From Helicobacter sp. MIT 05-5293 (GTDB lineage Bacteria > Campylobacterota > Campylobacteria > Campylobacterales > Helicobacteraceae), in assembly GCF_000765665.2 (NCBI RefSeq), contig NZ_JROZ02000001.1, positions 558,001-622,000 on the forward strand: a DNA stretch of 64,000 nt. The letters run 5' to 3'. A program made the translations under genes and the position numbers. This document shows positions 11,020-19,136 of this stretch, in pieces (position 1 is the stretch's first letter; every line of letters begins with the position of its first letter). Below the pieces are notes generated by a model. That model saw only the letters and a list, made by a program, of their open reading frames with translations, did no database searches and was not told where the DNA came from.

Positions 11020-11055
11020 AAGGAGAGGCTCTTGCCGCCTCTCCTTATTTTTTCT
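11020..11055 (+). terminator. Rho-independent terminator after the OMP gene
   Basis: A perfect 10-base-pair stem (AAGGAGAGGC with GCCTCTCCTT), a 7-base loop, then ATTTTTT. It ends the OMP transcript and isolates the next gene. Confidence 0.9.
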
Positions 11056-11178
11056 CCTATTCTCTTTTTTATTTTTTACCTACAGATTTTTTCGGACTAG
11101 TTTTATAAAATAAGCTTAAGTTAATGGAATTTTTTTTGCTTGATTATCTTTATTGTTTAAAATAAAAGGCTAAAGATA

Positions 11179-12837
11179 ATGTCAGAGCAAATAACCGATG
11201 TCTCGACCGCTTTGCAACTCGCAAATCATCTCTATCAGAATCAACGTTATCATGAGTGCGTTGAAATATGTATTAGGATATTAAGCGTAGATTATAGCAA
11301 CGCTGAAGTATGGAATCTTGCCGGTATTGTGATGCTAGAGCTTCGGATATTTGATCGTGCTGTGGAGTATCTACAAGAGGCGAGTAATCTTGCACCTTTG
11401 CAATTTAGCTATACTATCAATCTTGCTGAAGCTTATCGGCGGTGGGGTAATCCCCAAAAATGTGTCGAATTACTTTTGCATCTTCTTCGCACTCATTCTG
11501 CTTTGCAATCCCACTCTACCTTGCATTTTAATCTCGCTAAGGCATATTCGGATATGGAAGATTCTGATCATTCTATCAAACATTACACGATTGCTATCAA
11601 GCTTGATCCTAATGATTTGGGGGCGATGTTTAATCTTGCCAATGCACAAGTTAATCTTAAGCATTTTGGTGAGGCGATTGAGCTTTATTTGAGTGCATTT
11701 TCTAAGGGATTCTTAGATGCGGGTGTGAATCTTGCTAATACCTATGTGCAAATCGGACTTTTTGGCAAAGGCATAGAGGTGTATGAATCTATTTATGAGC
11801 ATTACAAGCACGATGCTGATTTTTTATTTAACTACGCTAATGCCCTAAATTATGCCCATGCTGATTTTGAAAAAACAAAAAAATCATATGATGCGGCGAT
11901 TGCCATTAATCCCAACAAGGTTGATTATTATATTAATTATGCGCATTTTCATTTTAAAAATCATCGTTTTGCAGAGGGTTTTAGAATCTATGAAGAGCGC
12001 AAAAAATATCCCGATATGCTTCCAAAGGGTGTCGCTAATCTTTGGCAAGGTGAAAGTTTGGAGCATAAGAGAATCTTGGTTTATTATGAGCAAGGCTTTG
12101 GGGATACTTTGATGTTTTCGCGGTTTTTGCTTAAAGTTTTGCCGATTGCTCAAGATGTGGTTTTCCTCGTGCAAGAGCCACTTGTTGAGATTTTTAGGCG
12201 GCTTGGTATCAAGACTTATGCTCGTCTTGATGAGGTTAATCAAAGTCAAATTGACATTGCCATTTCACTCTTGTCCTTGCCTTTGGCTCTTAATGTCTCA
12301 TCAGTGCAGGATTTAAAGCCTACAACCTCACTAGAGTTATTGGCACGCGAATTTTATCTTGCGAAGAAAGATTCTCGCTTTAAAGTAGGGATTTGTTTTA
12401 ATACAGATTCTGCCTTCAAAGAAGCAATGAATAAGAATATCCCTTTAGATAAAATGATGGAAGCATTTGCCGATTTAGAGGGAGTAGAGATACATTCTTT
12501 AAATAAATCAGGCATCGACAAACATTCTCAAAAGGCATTTCACATCACCGATCGCAGTAATGATATGGCAAACTTTTTGGATACTTCTAAGATTATTGAA
12601 GAAATGGATTTAATCATCAGCATCGACACAGCATTAGCGCATTTAAGCGCGAGTATGGGAAAACATACGATTGTCCTTTTAAACAAACGTTACGATTGGC
12701 GTTGGGGCAATGGTGTGAGCACACCATGGTATGATGATGTAGTGTGTATGACGCAGAGTAAAATGGGAAGCTGGGAGAGCGTAGTAAAAAATCTTAAAAC
12801 CTATCTCAAAAGCACGATTCACGCTTTAAAGGCATAA
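11179..12837 (+). CDS. TPR protein with a C-terminal glycosyltransferase-like domain
   Basis: 552 residues. Residues about 10-280 are tetratricopeptide repeats (VEYLQEASNLAPLQ, SIKHYTIAIKLDPND, KKSYDAAIAINPNK). The C-terminal half contains a GT-B-like fold related to heptosyltransferase-type enzymes: ILVYYEQGFGDTLMFSR, KVGICFNTDS and DLIISIDTALAHLSASMGK. Such TPR-GT proteins are common in Campylobacterota, but acceptor and donor are unknown; surface or flagellin glycosylation is possible. The next gene starts two bases after its stop. Confidence 0.75.
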   Translation: MSEQITDVSTALQLANHLYQNQRYHECVEICIRILSVDYSNAEVWNLAGIVMLELRIFDRAVEYLQEASNLAPLQFSYTINLAEAYRRWGNPQKCVELLLHLLRTHSALQSHSTLHFNLAKAYSDMEDSDHSIKHYTIAIKLDPNDLGAMFNLANAQVNLKHFGEAIELYLSAFSKGFLDAGVNLANTYVQIGLFGKGIEVYESIYEHYKHDADFLFNYANALNYAHADFEKTKKSYDAAIAINPNKVDYYINYAHFHFKNHRFAEGFRIYEERKKYPDMLPKGVANLWQGESLEHKRILVYYEQGFGDTLMFSRFLLKVLPIAQDVVFLVQEPLVEIFRRLGIKTYARLDEVNQSQIDIAISLLSLPLALNVSSVQDLKPTTSLELLAREFYLAKKDSRFKVGICFNTDSAFKEAMNKNIPLDKMMEAFADLEGVEIHSLNKSGIDKHSQKAFHITDRSNDMANFLDTSKIIEEMDLIISIDTALAHLSASMGKHTIVLLNKRYDWRWGNGVSTPWYDDVVCMTQSKMGSWESVVKNLKTYLKSTIHALKA

Positions 12838-12838
12838 A

Positions 12839-13519
12839 ATGACAGAAGGCATTGATTCAAGCTTTGATTTACTCCTTGCACTCAAAAAACTCCACCTTTT
12901 AGAATCTTCCCCTAGTTGGTGGTGGCAAAATCATGGAAGCTTTGAAGTCGTAATCAGTGCGATTTTGGTGCAAAACACTCAATGGGAAAAAGTGCAAAAA
13001 ATGCTTGATTCTATGCGGAGTGCAGGGATTTTGAGTGCCAATCCGCAAAAGGATTCTCAAAAAGACCTAGAGTATATTGCGAGTATAGAATCCCAACTCC
13101 TTGCAAGTCATATCATTGGATTGCAGATGCAAAAATCCACACGCATTGTGCGATTAGCCTGTCAGATTCTTAAAGATTTTGGCTCATTTGAATCCTTTCA
13201 ACATAGCGTAGATTCTGAATGGTTATTACAACAGAAAGGTATCGGGCTAGAGAGTGCGTATGCGATTTTAAACTATGCGTGTTTGCGCGAAGTAATGGTG
13301 GTTGATCGCTATACCTATAAACTTTTGTGTGCTTTGGGTTGGGAGATAGAAAACTATGAAGAATTACGAGAATTTTGCGAGAGAGGGATTAGAGAGAATC
13401 TTGAAGAAGTCTATAAATTATACCCTAGTGATATGAGTTTGGCGCAAATTTTTGCGCGTTTCCATGGCAAGATCGTAGAGTTTAGCAAGGCTAAACTCTC
13501 CCCTGCCTTGTTGCAATAA
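12839..13519 (+). CDS. magIII: 3-methyladenine DNA glycosylase MagIII (endonuclease III family)
   Basis: 226 residues of the HhH-GPD superfamily. AILVQNTQWEKV and the helix-hairpin-helix with downstream aspartate (KGIGLESAYAILNYA then VVDRYTYKLL) match H. pylori MagIII, an endonuclease III homologue that removes 3-methyladenine. The four-cysteine iron-sulfur cluster at the C-terminus of true endonuclease III is absent, as in MagIII. The final residues are SPALLQ. It is coupled to the TPR gene. Confidence 0.85.
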   Translation: MTEGIDSSFDLLLALKKLHLLESSPSWWWQNHGSFEVVISAILVQNTQWEKVQKMLDSMRSAGILSANPQKDSQKDLEYIASIESQLLASHIIGLQMQKSTRIVRLACQILKDFGSFESFQHSVDSEWLLQQKGIGLESAYAILNYACLREVMVVDRYTYKLLCALGWEIENYEELREFCERGIRENLEEVYKLYPSDMSLAQIFARFHGKIVEFSKAKLSPALLQ

Positions 13520-13555
13520 AAGTTATCTATTTTTGGCAAGAATATTGATAAAAAC

Positions 13556-13840
13556 TTACCAAATAATGATTTTATTATAAATATGTGAGTTAGGAATCTC
13601 TTCTAAGATTTGTATTTCTTTGCCGATTAATTTTGGGTATTCCTCGATTTTGTAGCTTCTTAATTCTTGAGGCGAGATGTCATTGTAGGTAATATATCCT
13701 TTTTGCGCATTGGCTATTAAGTGATGTGCGTATAAATCTTGAATCTCCCTATTTAACTCACTAAAGGCGTAATTACTGATAAACAAATGATTTTTGTTTA
13801 ACGATGTAAGAATGTATCTCTCAAAGCCATATCATTGGGT
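13556..13840 (-). pseudogene. C-terminal remnant of a sugar O-methyltransferase-like gene
   Basis: An ATG frame of 76 residues begins MFISNYAFSELNREIQ, and coding similarity continues upstream in the same frame to about 13840, where it meets a stop with no start codon. ISNYAFSEL, GYITYN and a final NKIIIW resemble the end of putative sugar O-methyltransferases of Campylobacterota. The N-terminal SAM-binding part is missing, so this is probably a decayed fragment. It sits between magIII and the GC-rich fumarase genes. The family is remembered by motif only. Confidence 0.4.
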
Positions 13841-13865
13841 TTGAAATGGCTTTGAAGTGAAAGTA

Positions 13866-14423
13866 TTAAATCTTCTTATACGGCGCTTGTCCGACCTCAT
13901 AGTAGTTATTCCCTTGCGCGTCAATTGCGACAATCGCGGGGAAGTTCTCAATCGTGAGCCGCGCTACAGCCTCGGGTCCAAGCTCGGGGTAAGCCAAAAC
14001 TTCATATTTGGTGATACATTTCGAGATAAGTGCCGCTGCACCGCCCACAGCCACCATATACACCACGCCATGCTTGACCATAGCATCAATAACCTCTTTG
14101 CTGCGGTAGCCCTTGCCAATCATGCCGTGGATTCCCTGCTCGATAATCGTTGGGGTGTATTTGTCCATTCGCCCGCTTGTGGTTGGTCCTGCGCTGCCAA
14201 TCGCGTTGCCCGGCTTTGCGGGCGTTGGTCCAAGATAATAAATCGTCTCGCCGCTCAAATCCACAGGGAGCTTTTCGCCCCGCGCAAGGGTCTCGGTAAG
14301 CACCTTATGCGCCGCATCACGCGCACAGAGAATCGTCCCGCTAATCAACACGCTTTCGCCTGCCTTGAGGCTCTTTGCAACTTCTTTGCTCAAAGGTGCA
14401 GTGATTTTTTTTGGTTCTGCCAT
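13866..14423 (-). CDS. Class I fumarate hydratase, beta (C-terminal) subunit
   Basis: 185 residues from the ATG at 14423, which has AAGGAGG at ideal distance; the upstream ATG at 14444 lies inside the alpha gene. SAGPTTSGRMDKY and VAVGGAAAL are conserved in the swivelling domain of class I fumarases and tartrate dehydratases. With the alpha subunit it interconverts fumarate and malate in the TCA or reductive branch. The DNA is clearly GC-richer than its neighbours, with codons such as GCC, GGC and CGC favoured, suggesting acquisition by transfer. L-tartrate dehydratase activity cannot be excluded. Confidence 0.88.
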   Translation of the reverse strand: MAEPKKITAPLSKEVAKSLKAGESVLISGTILCARDAAHKVLTETLARGEKLPVDLSGETIYYLGPTPAKPGNAIGSAGPTTSGRMDKYTPTIIEQGIHGMIGKGYRSKEVIDAMVKHGVVYMVAVGGAAALISKCITKYEVLAYPELGPEAVARLTIENFPAIVAIDAQGNNYYEVGQAPYKKI

Positions 14424-14433
14424 TGTTCCCTCC

Positions 14434-15279
14434 TTAAAGTTCAATATCAGCGTGTCGTGCCGCGTGGCAATTGATATTCACAGCCACAGGAAGCCCCGCA
14501 ATATGGGTTGGATACCACTCAACATTCACGGTGAATGCGGTTGTTGTGCCGCCAAGCCCTTGTGGTCCAACGCCCGTTTTGTTTGCAATCTCGAGCAACT
14601 CTTCTTCAAGCTTTGCATAACGAGGGTCTGGATTTTTCGAATCAATCTCGCGCACCGCCGCTTGTTTGGCGAGAATCGCCGCTTTTTCCATCGTCCCGCC
14701 AATGCCCACGCCAATCACCATTGGGGGGCAAGCGTTTGGTCCTGCAAGCTTGACTGCTTCAGTAAAGACTTTTTTGACACCATCAATCCCATCAGCAGGC
14801 ACAAGCATTTTTAGCACGCTCTTGTTCTCGCTCCCAAAGCCTTTGGGGCAGACTTTGAGATGCAGCTTATCGCCCTTGACAATGCGGGTATGAATCACCG
14901 CAGGCGAGTTGTTTGTGGTGTTTTTGCGCTCATACAGCGGCTCTTCAACAACCGACTTGCGCAAATAGCCCTCTGTGTAGCCCTTTTTGATACCCTCGTT
15001 GATTGCGTCTTCAAGGTATCCACCCACGATATGCACATCTTGCCCCACATCGACAAAAACCACGGTCATACCGGTATCTTGGCAGATTGGCATCATATTG
15101 CCCTCTGCAATCTTGCCATTTTCAATCAATGTGTCAAGAATGTTTTGCCCAAGTGCCGACTGCTCGGTCTTTTTTGCACCTGCAAAGGCTTGTTTGATGT
15201 CTGGTGTCTGAATGCAACAGGCATCAATCGCTAGCTTTGCAACAGCAGACTTAATATCTTCAAATTGCACCTCTCTCAT
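14434..15279 (-). CDS. Class I fumarate hydratase, alpha (Fe-S) subunit
   Basis: 281 residues. Three cysteines in the expected order can ligate the labile [4Fe-4S] cluster: ICQDTGM, KVCPKGFG and NACPPMV. A GIGGTMEKA loop follows. The ATG at 15279 is preceded by AGGAGG. It is the first gene of a two-gene operon with the beta subunit. H. pylori and Campylobacter use class II FumC, so an oxygen-sensitive class I enzyme is unusual for the group. GC content is visibly higher than in flanking genes. Confidence 0.9.
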   Translation of the reverse strand: MREVQFEDIKSAVAKLAIDACCIQTPDIKQAFAGAKKTEQSALGQNILDTLIENGKIAEGNMMPICQDTGMTVVFVDVGQDVHIVGGYLEDAINEGIKKGYTEGYLRKSVVEEPLYERKNTTNNSPAVIHTRIVKGDKLHLKVCPKGFGSENKSVLKMLVPADGIDGVKKVFTEAVKLAGPNACPPMVIGVGIGGTMEKAAILAKQAAVREIDSKNPDPRYAKLEEELLEIANKTGVGPQGLGGTTTAFTVNVEWYPTHIAGLPVAVNINCHAARHADIEL

Positions 15280-15454
15280 CGTTTCCTCCTAGCTTTATTT
15301 GGTATGGACAGATTCTACTATGTAGAATGTAAAAAATGTATTAAATTTGGGATTTAATGTTGCAATTTCCTTACCACTTTTTAATTCTAAACTTTTAGTT
15401 CTAAATTTACACAAAAATCATTAGTGTAGTGGTAATTTTGTAAAATCTAAATCG

Positions 15455-15470
15455 TTTTTTTTTTTTTTTT
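15455..15470 (+). repeat. T16 homopolymer upstream of the WYL regulator gene
   Basis: Sixteen T in a row, about 100 bases before the ATG of the regulator gene, in the 287-base gap facing the divergent fumarase operon. Tracts of this kind in Helicobacter promoters vary in length and alter expression. A role here is inference. Confidence 0.6.
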
Positions 15471-15566
15471 GATTCTACTTTATGGAAAAATAGTGTAATA
15501 TTTTTTCTAAAAAATTATTAAATGTTATAGAAGAGATTTGTATAAACTAAAAGGGATAAAAAGACA

Positions 15567-16579
15567 ATGGCATCACAGCACGACACGATAGGAATCCGAC
15601 TTAGCCAGATGCTTCGTTATTTTTTGAGCGGGGAGAAAATGAGTGCGAGGGAGTTTGCCAAAGAATTTGGTGTGAGTTTACGCACGATTCAAAGGGATTT
15701 AAATACGCGTTTGGGATTCTTGCCCTTGCAAAAAGACGCACAAGGCAGACTTTTCCTCCCTAAAGAATCCCTCAATAAAGTCGGATTCCAAGATGTTCGT
15801 AATTTTGCAATGCTTAGCGGGATATATGGGCTTTATCCGAGCTTGGAGGATAGTTTTTTGGAGATTCTTTTGCACCCTAAAGATTTGCAGTCTCATTCTT
15901 TATCTTCAGAATCTTATGATTCACAGCCATACCTAGCGCAATTTGCACACTCTCAAAAACATATATCACCCCCCCCCCAGCTGTTTCTAAACATTTCTTA
16001 TTAAACAAGCAAGATTCTCGTAATCCTATCATCATCAAAAATCATGGCTTTGAGGGTATCTCTAAAGCACTTTTTGCCACGATTCATCAGGCGATTTTGA
16101 CATCAAGCAATCTTAGCTTTACCTATAAAGATAAAAAGCGTGATGTTAGCCCTTACGCACTTTTAAATAATAGCGGTGTATGGTATCTTTTAGCCGATGA
16201 GGGAGGCACTCTAAAGCACTTTTCACTTCGTCATATTATCAATCTCACGCTTCAAGACACGCATTTTACTATTGATTCAAAGATTCAAGAGCTCATTGAT
16301 AAAAGCAATACGACTTGGATTAATCAATGCACAAAAGAGGCGACTTTGCAAGTCGATAAAAGGGCTAGAGAATATTTCTTGCGTAAGAAGTTTATAGCAA
16401 GTTCTAGAATCGCCGCAGAAGATTCTCATGCCCTGTATGTAGAGTGTCAATACAGCTATGATGATGAGATTCTAAATCTTGCAAAGATGTTTTTGCCCTT
16501 TATCAGAATCTTAGAGCCACAAGCATTGCAAGAAAGACTAGAAGAGGAGATGCGTGGGTATTTGGAGGCAAAGCAATGA
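15567..16579 (+). CDS. WYL-domain transcriptional regulator, out of frame at a C10 tract
   Basis: The N-terminal part (frame 15567-16004) is a winged HTH of DeoR/HTH_11 type (AREFAKEFGVSLRTIQRDLN); the C-terminal part, readable from the tract to 16579, holds a WYL-like sensor (SPYALLNNSGVWYLLADEGG). Both halves are intact but in different frames, separated by C10 at 15969-15978; C11 or C8 would join them into about 337 residues. WYL regulators bind DNA and small ligands, and many control phage-defence loci. The cassette immediately downstream is the obvious candidate target. In this copy only the DNA-binding half would be made, perhaps as an unregulated repressor. Confidence 0.82.
15969..15978 (+). 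repeat. C10 phase-variation tract in the WYL regulator gene
   Basis: Ten C (codons Pro-Pro-Pro and the C of Gln). It sets the frame between the HTH and WYL halves; current state broken. It is the only tract in the window with C on the coding strand. Confidence 0.85.
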
Positions 16580-16629
16580 ACGATATTGAGCTTTGCGACA
16601 AATCCTGTCGCAAGGGTGGAGTAGAATGA
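16576..16629 (+). repeat. Palindromic element copy 1 (stem 16593-16613), with a possible 17-residue ORF
   Basis: The stem TTGCGACA/TGTCGCAA encloses AATCC. The same 21 bases, followed in both places by a similar GGGT..GTAGAAT stretch, occur again at 20443-20463. Here it lies inside a tiny frame starting at the ATG that overlaps the regulator stop and ending DKSCRKGGVE. Either a REP-like mobile palindrome or a boundary of the inserted cassette. Confidence 0.65.
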
Positions 16630-16693
16630 AAAGCTGGAGAAGTTTTGTCTTGATTAGCATCAAAGATTTTAAATATTAAATTCACATTAAGGA

Positions 16694-16939
16694 GGGTAGG
16701 ATTGGCTAAAGAACTTATTAAATTTGGGTAATGGAATCTGCAAGTATTTAGATACGCAGAGCAACCAATGCACGATTTATGACAATTGTCCGGATATTTG
16801 TAGAGTAGAGGTGATGTTTGAAAAGGTTTATTTTAAACATTTGGACAAAGAAACTTTCTACAAGCTCAATAGAGAATCTTGCAGGATATTGCAAGACAAA
16901 GAGAATGTAGAGGAGAAATTAAGATTTAAAGGAAACAAT
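16694..16939 (+). other. YkgJ-like zinc/iron-chelating segment at the front of the GTPase frame
   Basis: GNGICKYLD, NQCTIYDN and CPDICRVEV followed by a typical tail (KVYFKHLDKETFYKLN) match the second half of YkgJ-like cysteine-cluster proteins. The usual N-terminal CxxC/CC part is missing. A strong AAGGAGG precedes a TTG (near 16704) whose frame would join GNGICKYL if one base were removed, so this may be the worn start of a once separate gene. It is in frame with the GTPase without a stop. Confidence 0.45.
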
Positions 16940-18619
16940 ATGGCATATAGACATGATAAAGATTTGGAGTTTTTGAGAGAATGCTCTGATGAAGAGTTAA
17001 ATGGCTTGGTATATGTGCTAACGCACGATGTGAGTGATGGAAAGACTCGGCTCACAGAAAGCCTTACAGGAAGCGATAAATATAAACAAAATTTTCCTAA
17101 TCATACACAATATGTTGATTTAATTTGTGAGGAGATTCAGAAATTTGGAGGAAATACAATCTCAAACCTTGTAAGAAACGTTGGCGTTTTATATCACGAA
17201 ATCTTATGTGATGTGTGTGAGAAGCTTGAAATGCCTTATGATAAGAGGGATTCTGCAATAGATATAGAGGAGAAATTACTTAGAAAAATCTTTCAAGATT
17301 CTATGTCTAAAGCAAGTGAGGAAGAGCTAAGAAATATAGTAAAAGACTTATCCCCATCTTTTGATTTTAAAGATGCTCTTAAAAGCATTAATGATAAGAA
17401 AGAATTTGTGGATCAACTTCTGCAAATAATATCACAAGGTAAATCTACTATTTTTATCATTTCAGACATACTGGCAAGTCTCACAATTCAAAAAGCCACT
17501 ACAACGGCTTCTGGATTTGTGGCAACAAGCGCATTAGCAAATCTTGGCTTAAGCAGGATGGTTGGTGCTATAAATCCTATATTCTTCGCAGCATCTTCTC
17601 TTTGGTTGATAAATGATGTAGCAGGTCCTGCCTATCGTGTAACAATACCTGCTGTGATTCAAATAGCATTTTTGCGTCAAATGCTGAAAGAAAGGAAAAG
17701 GGAAATGGAGAGGATTGAAGAGAATCTTGAACCCACAGAAATATTTTCTGCATTGTATTCTCACTTTTTTTCTAATATAAAATTAAATCTAATGATAGTA
17801 GGCGGCACAGGTGTAGGAAAAAGCTCCACAATCAATGCGCTAGTCGGAGAAGAAGTGATGAAAATTGGTGAGGGTGCAACCCCAGAAACACAAACAATTA
17901 AAGAAATTAAAATCACTAATAATCTTGTCGTATGGGATACTCCCGGACTTGGTGAAAGTGCTGAAGCAGATAGACGACACGCGGAGGAGATTGGTAAGAA
18001 ATTGCGCGAAAAAAATGAAAAAGGAGAGGCTCTTATTGATTTGGTATTGGTAATCCTTGATGGGCGGACTAGAGATTATGGGACAGCGATTTCTATCATT
18101 AATGACACAATCCTACCTGCAATTGAAAATGAAGAAAAAAGAATCTTGATTGCAATCAACAAATGCGATAGTGTTGATGATGATAGAGAAGGCTATATAA
18201 AAAATGGTTACAAGCCTACAGAGAAACAAATCAAATATTTAAATGATTATATGGAAAATGTTAAAAAACGAATCGATATTGAAGTGGAGCCGATTTACTA
18301 TTCTGCGGGTAAAGCAAGAGATGGTGAGCAAGAACGTCCCTATAATATTGACAAATTGCGTTTCCTTTTTGCTGAAAGATTCCCAAGAAAAAAGCGATTA
18401 GTTGCTAGACAGGAAACAAAAAAGGCAATCATGGGGGAAAATGAGAGCGATAAACAATATAAAGCAATTAATGAGAGAAATTTTTTCAGTGACATCATAG
18501 ACTGGGTTAAAGAAAATAAGGATGAGATACTTGGATTTGTAGCTACAGCAGCAGCCCCAATAATTAAAAAAATTAAAAAAAAGGGGGTGGTTGAGTGGAT
18601 TACCGGAATATTTAAATGA
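16724..18619 (+). CDS. YaaW/UPF0174 (DUF3944) protein fused to a dynamin-like/IRG-like GTPase
   Basis: 631 residues from TTG 16724, but an ATG at 16940 has AAAGGA at good spacing and begins MAYRHDKDLEFLREC, the normal start of YaaW-type proteins, so the functional protein may be 559 residues. Next come a UPF0174 domain (THDVSDGKTRLTESL, KFGGNTISN, AYRVTIPAVIQIAFLRQM) with a hydrophobic region, then a GTPase: G1 GGTGVGKSS (about residue 360), G3 WDTPGLGES, G4 NKCD (479), G5-like SAGKA. The C-terminus is amphipathic and hydrophobic (EILGFVATAAAPIIKKIKK), suggesting membrane contact. It heads a four-gene coupled cassette behind the WYL gene. A stress or anti-phage role is inference. Confidence 0.8.
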   Translation: MGNGICKYLDTQSNQCTIYDNCPDICRVEVMFEKVYFKHLDKETFYKLNRESCRILQDKENVEEKLRFKGNNMAYRHDKDLEFLRECSDEELNGLVYVLTHDVSDGKTRLTESLTGSDKYKQNFPNHTQYVDLICEEIQKFGGNTISNLVRNVGVLYHEILCDVCEKLEMPYDKRDSAIDIEEKLLRKIFQDSMSKASEEELRNIVKDLSPSFDFKDALKSINDKKEFVDQLLQIISQGKSTIFIISDILASLTIQKATTTASGFVATSALANLGLSRMVGAINPIFFAASSLWLINDVAGPAYRVTIPAVIQIAFLRQMLKERKREMERIEENLEPTEIFSALYSHFFSNIKLNLMIVGGTGVGKSSTINALVGEEVMKIGEGATPETQTIKEIKITNNLVVWDTPGLGESAEADRRHAEEIGKKLREKNEKGEALIDLVLVILDGRTRDYGTAISIINDTILPAIENEEKRILIAINKCDSVDDDREGYIKNGYKPTEKQIKYLNDYMENVKKRIDIEVEPIYYSAGKARDGEQERPYNIDKLRFLFAERFPRKKRLVARQETKKAIMGENESDKQYKAINERNFFSDIIDWVKENKDEILGFVATAAAPIIKKIKKKGVVEWITGIFK

Positions 18620-18930
18620 CACATTATCTTATTATACTCAAAAAGATCGGTGGAGTGATACTAAGATATTTTATTGCTCATCCGCTGACTTTTGCACGAA
18701 TCGCGCAATGCGGGATTAAAATCAAAAATCCCGCATATAACCTTACTTCTGATGACTTAGAGGTAAAGCTTGATTCAAGTGTGGAGGTCATAGAGGCGTT
18801 GCTTGAATTTAAAGCGCAAAATCCCAAAGACTTCGAGCTTATCTTGGAGATAATCGCAGAGATTGTGCGTGATTATAAAAGCAATGCAGAGTTTAAAAAG
18901 GCTTTATTAAAAATTTTAAAGGAGCGATAA
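18616..18930 (+). CDS. Small protein of unknown function with an N-terminal hydrophobic segment
   Basis: 104 residues, not recognised. A hydrophobic stretch at about residues 4-22 (YLIILKKIGGVILRYFIAH) is followed by a charged helical region (VIEALLEFKAQNPKDFELIL). The ATG overlaps the GTPase stop (ATGA), and its own stop overlaps the next ATG by one base, so the product is probably made in fixed ratio with its neighbours and may tether the complex to the membrane. Confidence 0.7.
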   Translation: MTHYLIILKKIGGVILRYFIAHPLTFARIAQCGIKIKNPAYNLTSDDLEVKLDSSVEVIEALLEFKAQNPKDFELILEIIAEIVRDYKSNAEFKKALLKILKER

Positions 18931-19136
18931 TGGCAATACCAACCACTTATAAGTTTGTCTGCGAAAAATGCGGATATATCAGGATAAAAACAATAGGCTG
19001 TGTCCGGACACCAGAGCTATGTCCGAAGTGTCGCTCATCAATGAGGGAAACTAAGGCATCATCATTTGACAAAATGACTGCACCCGCACAAGAAGCTATA
19101 GGCACAATAAGCTCAATCCTTAAAGGTAAGAAATAA
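18930..19136 (+). CDS. Small zinc-ribbon protein
   Basis: 68 residues. Two cysteine pairs (CEKCGY near residue 10 and CPKCRSS near residue 31) form a zinc ribbon; the rest is a short basic tail ending ILKGKK. Zinc ribbons of this size bind nucleic acid or act as protein connectors. One-base overlaps (TAATG) with both flanking genes show it is an integral part of the cassette. Confidence 0.7.
   Translation: MAIPTTYKFVCEKCGYIRIKTIGCVRTPELCPKCRSSMRETKASSFDKMTAPAQEAIGTISSILKGKK

Noticed and set aside
14365-15234. Several plus-strand frames of 60-149 residues
   Set aside because: They are opposite the GC-rich fumarase genes, where stop codons are rare in all frames; no start signals or families.
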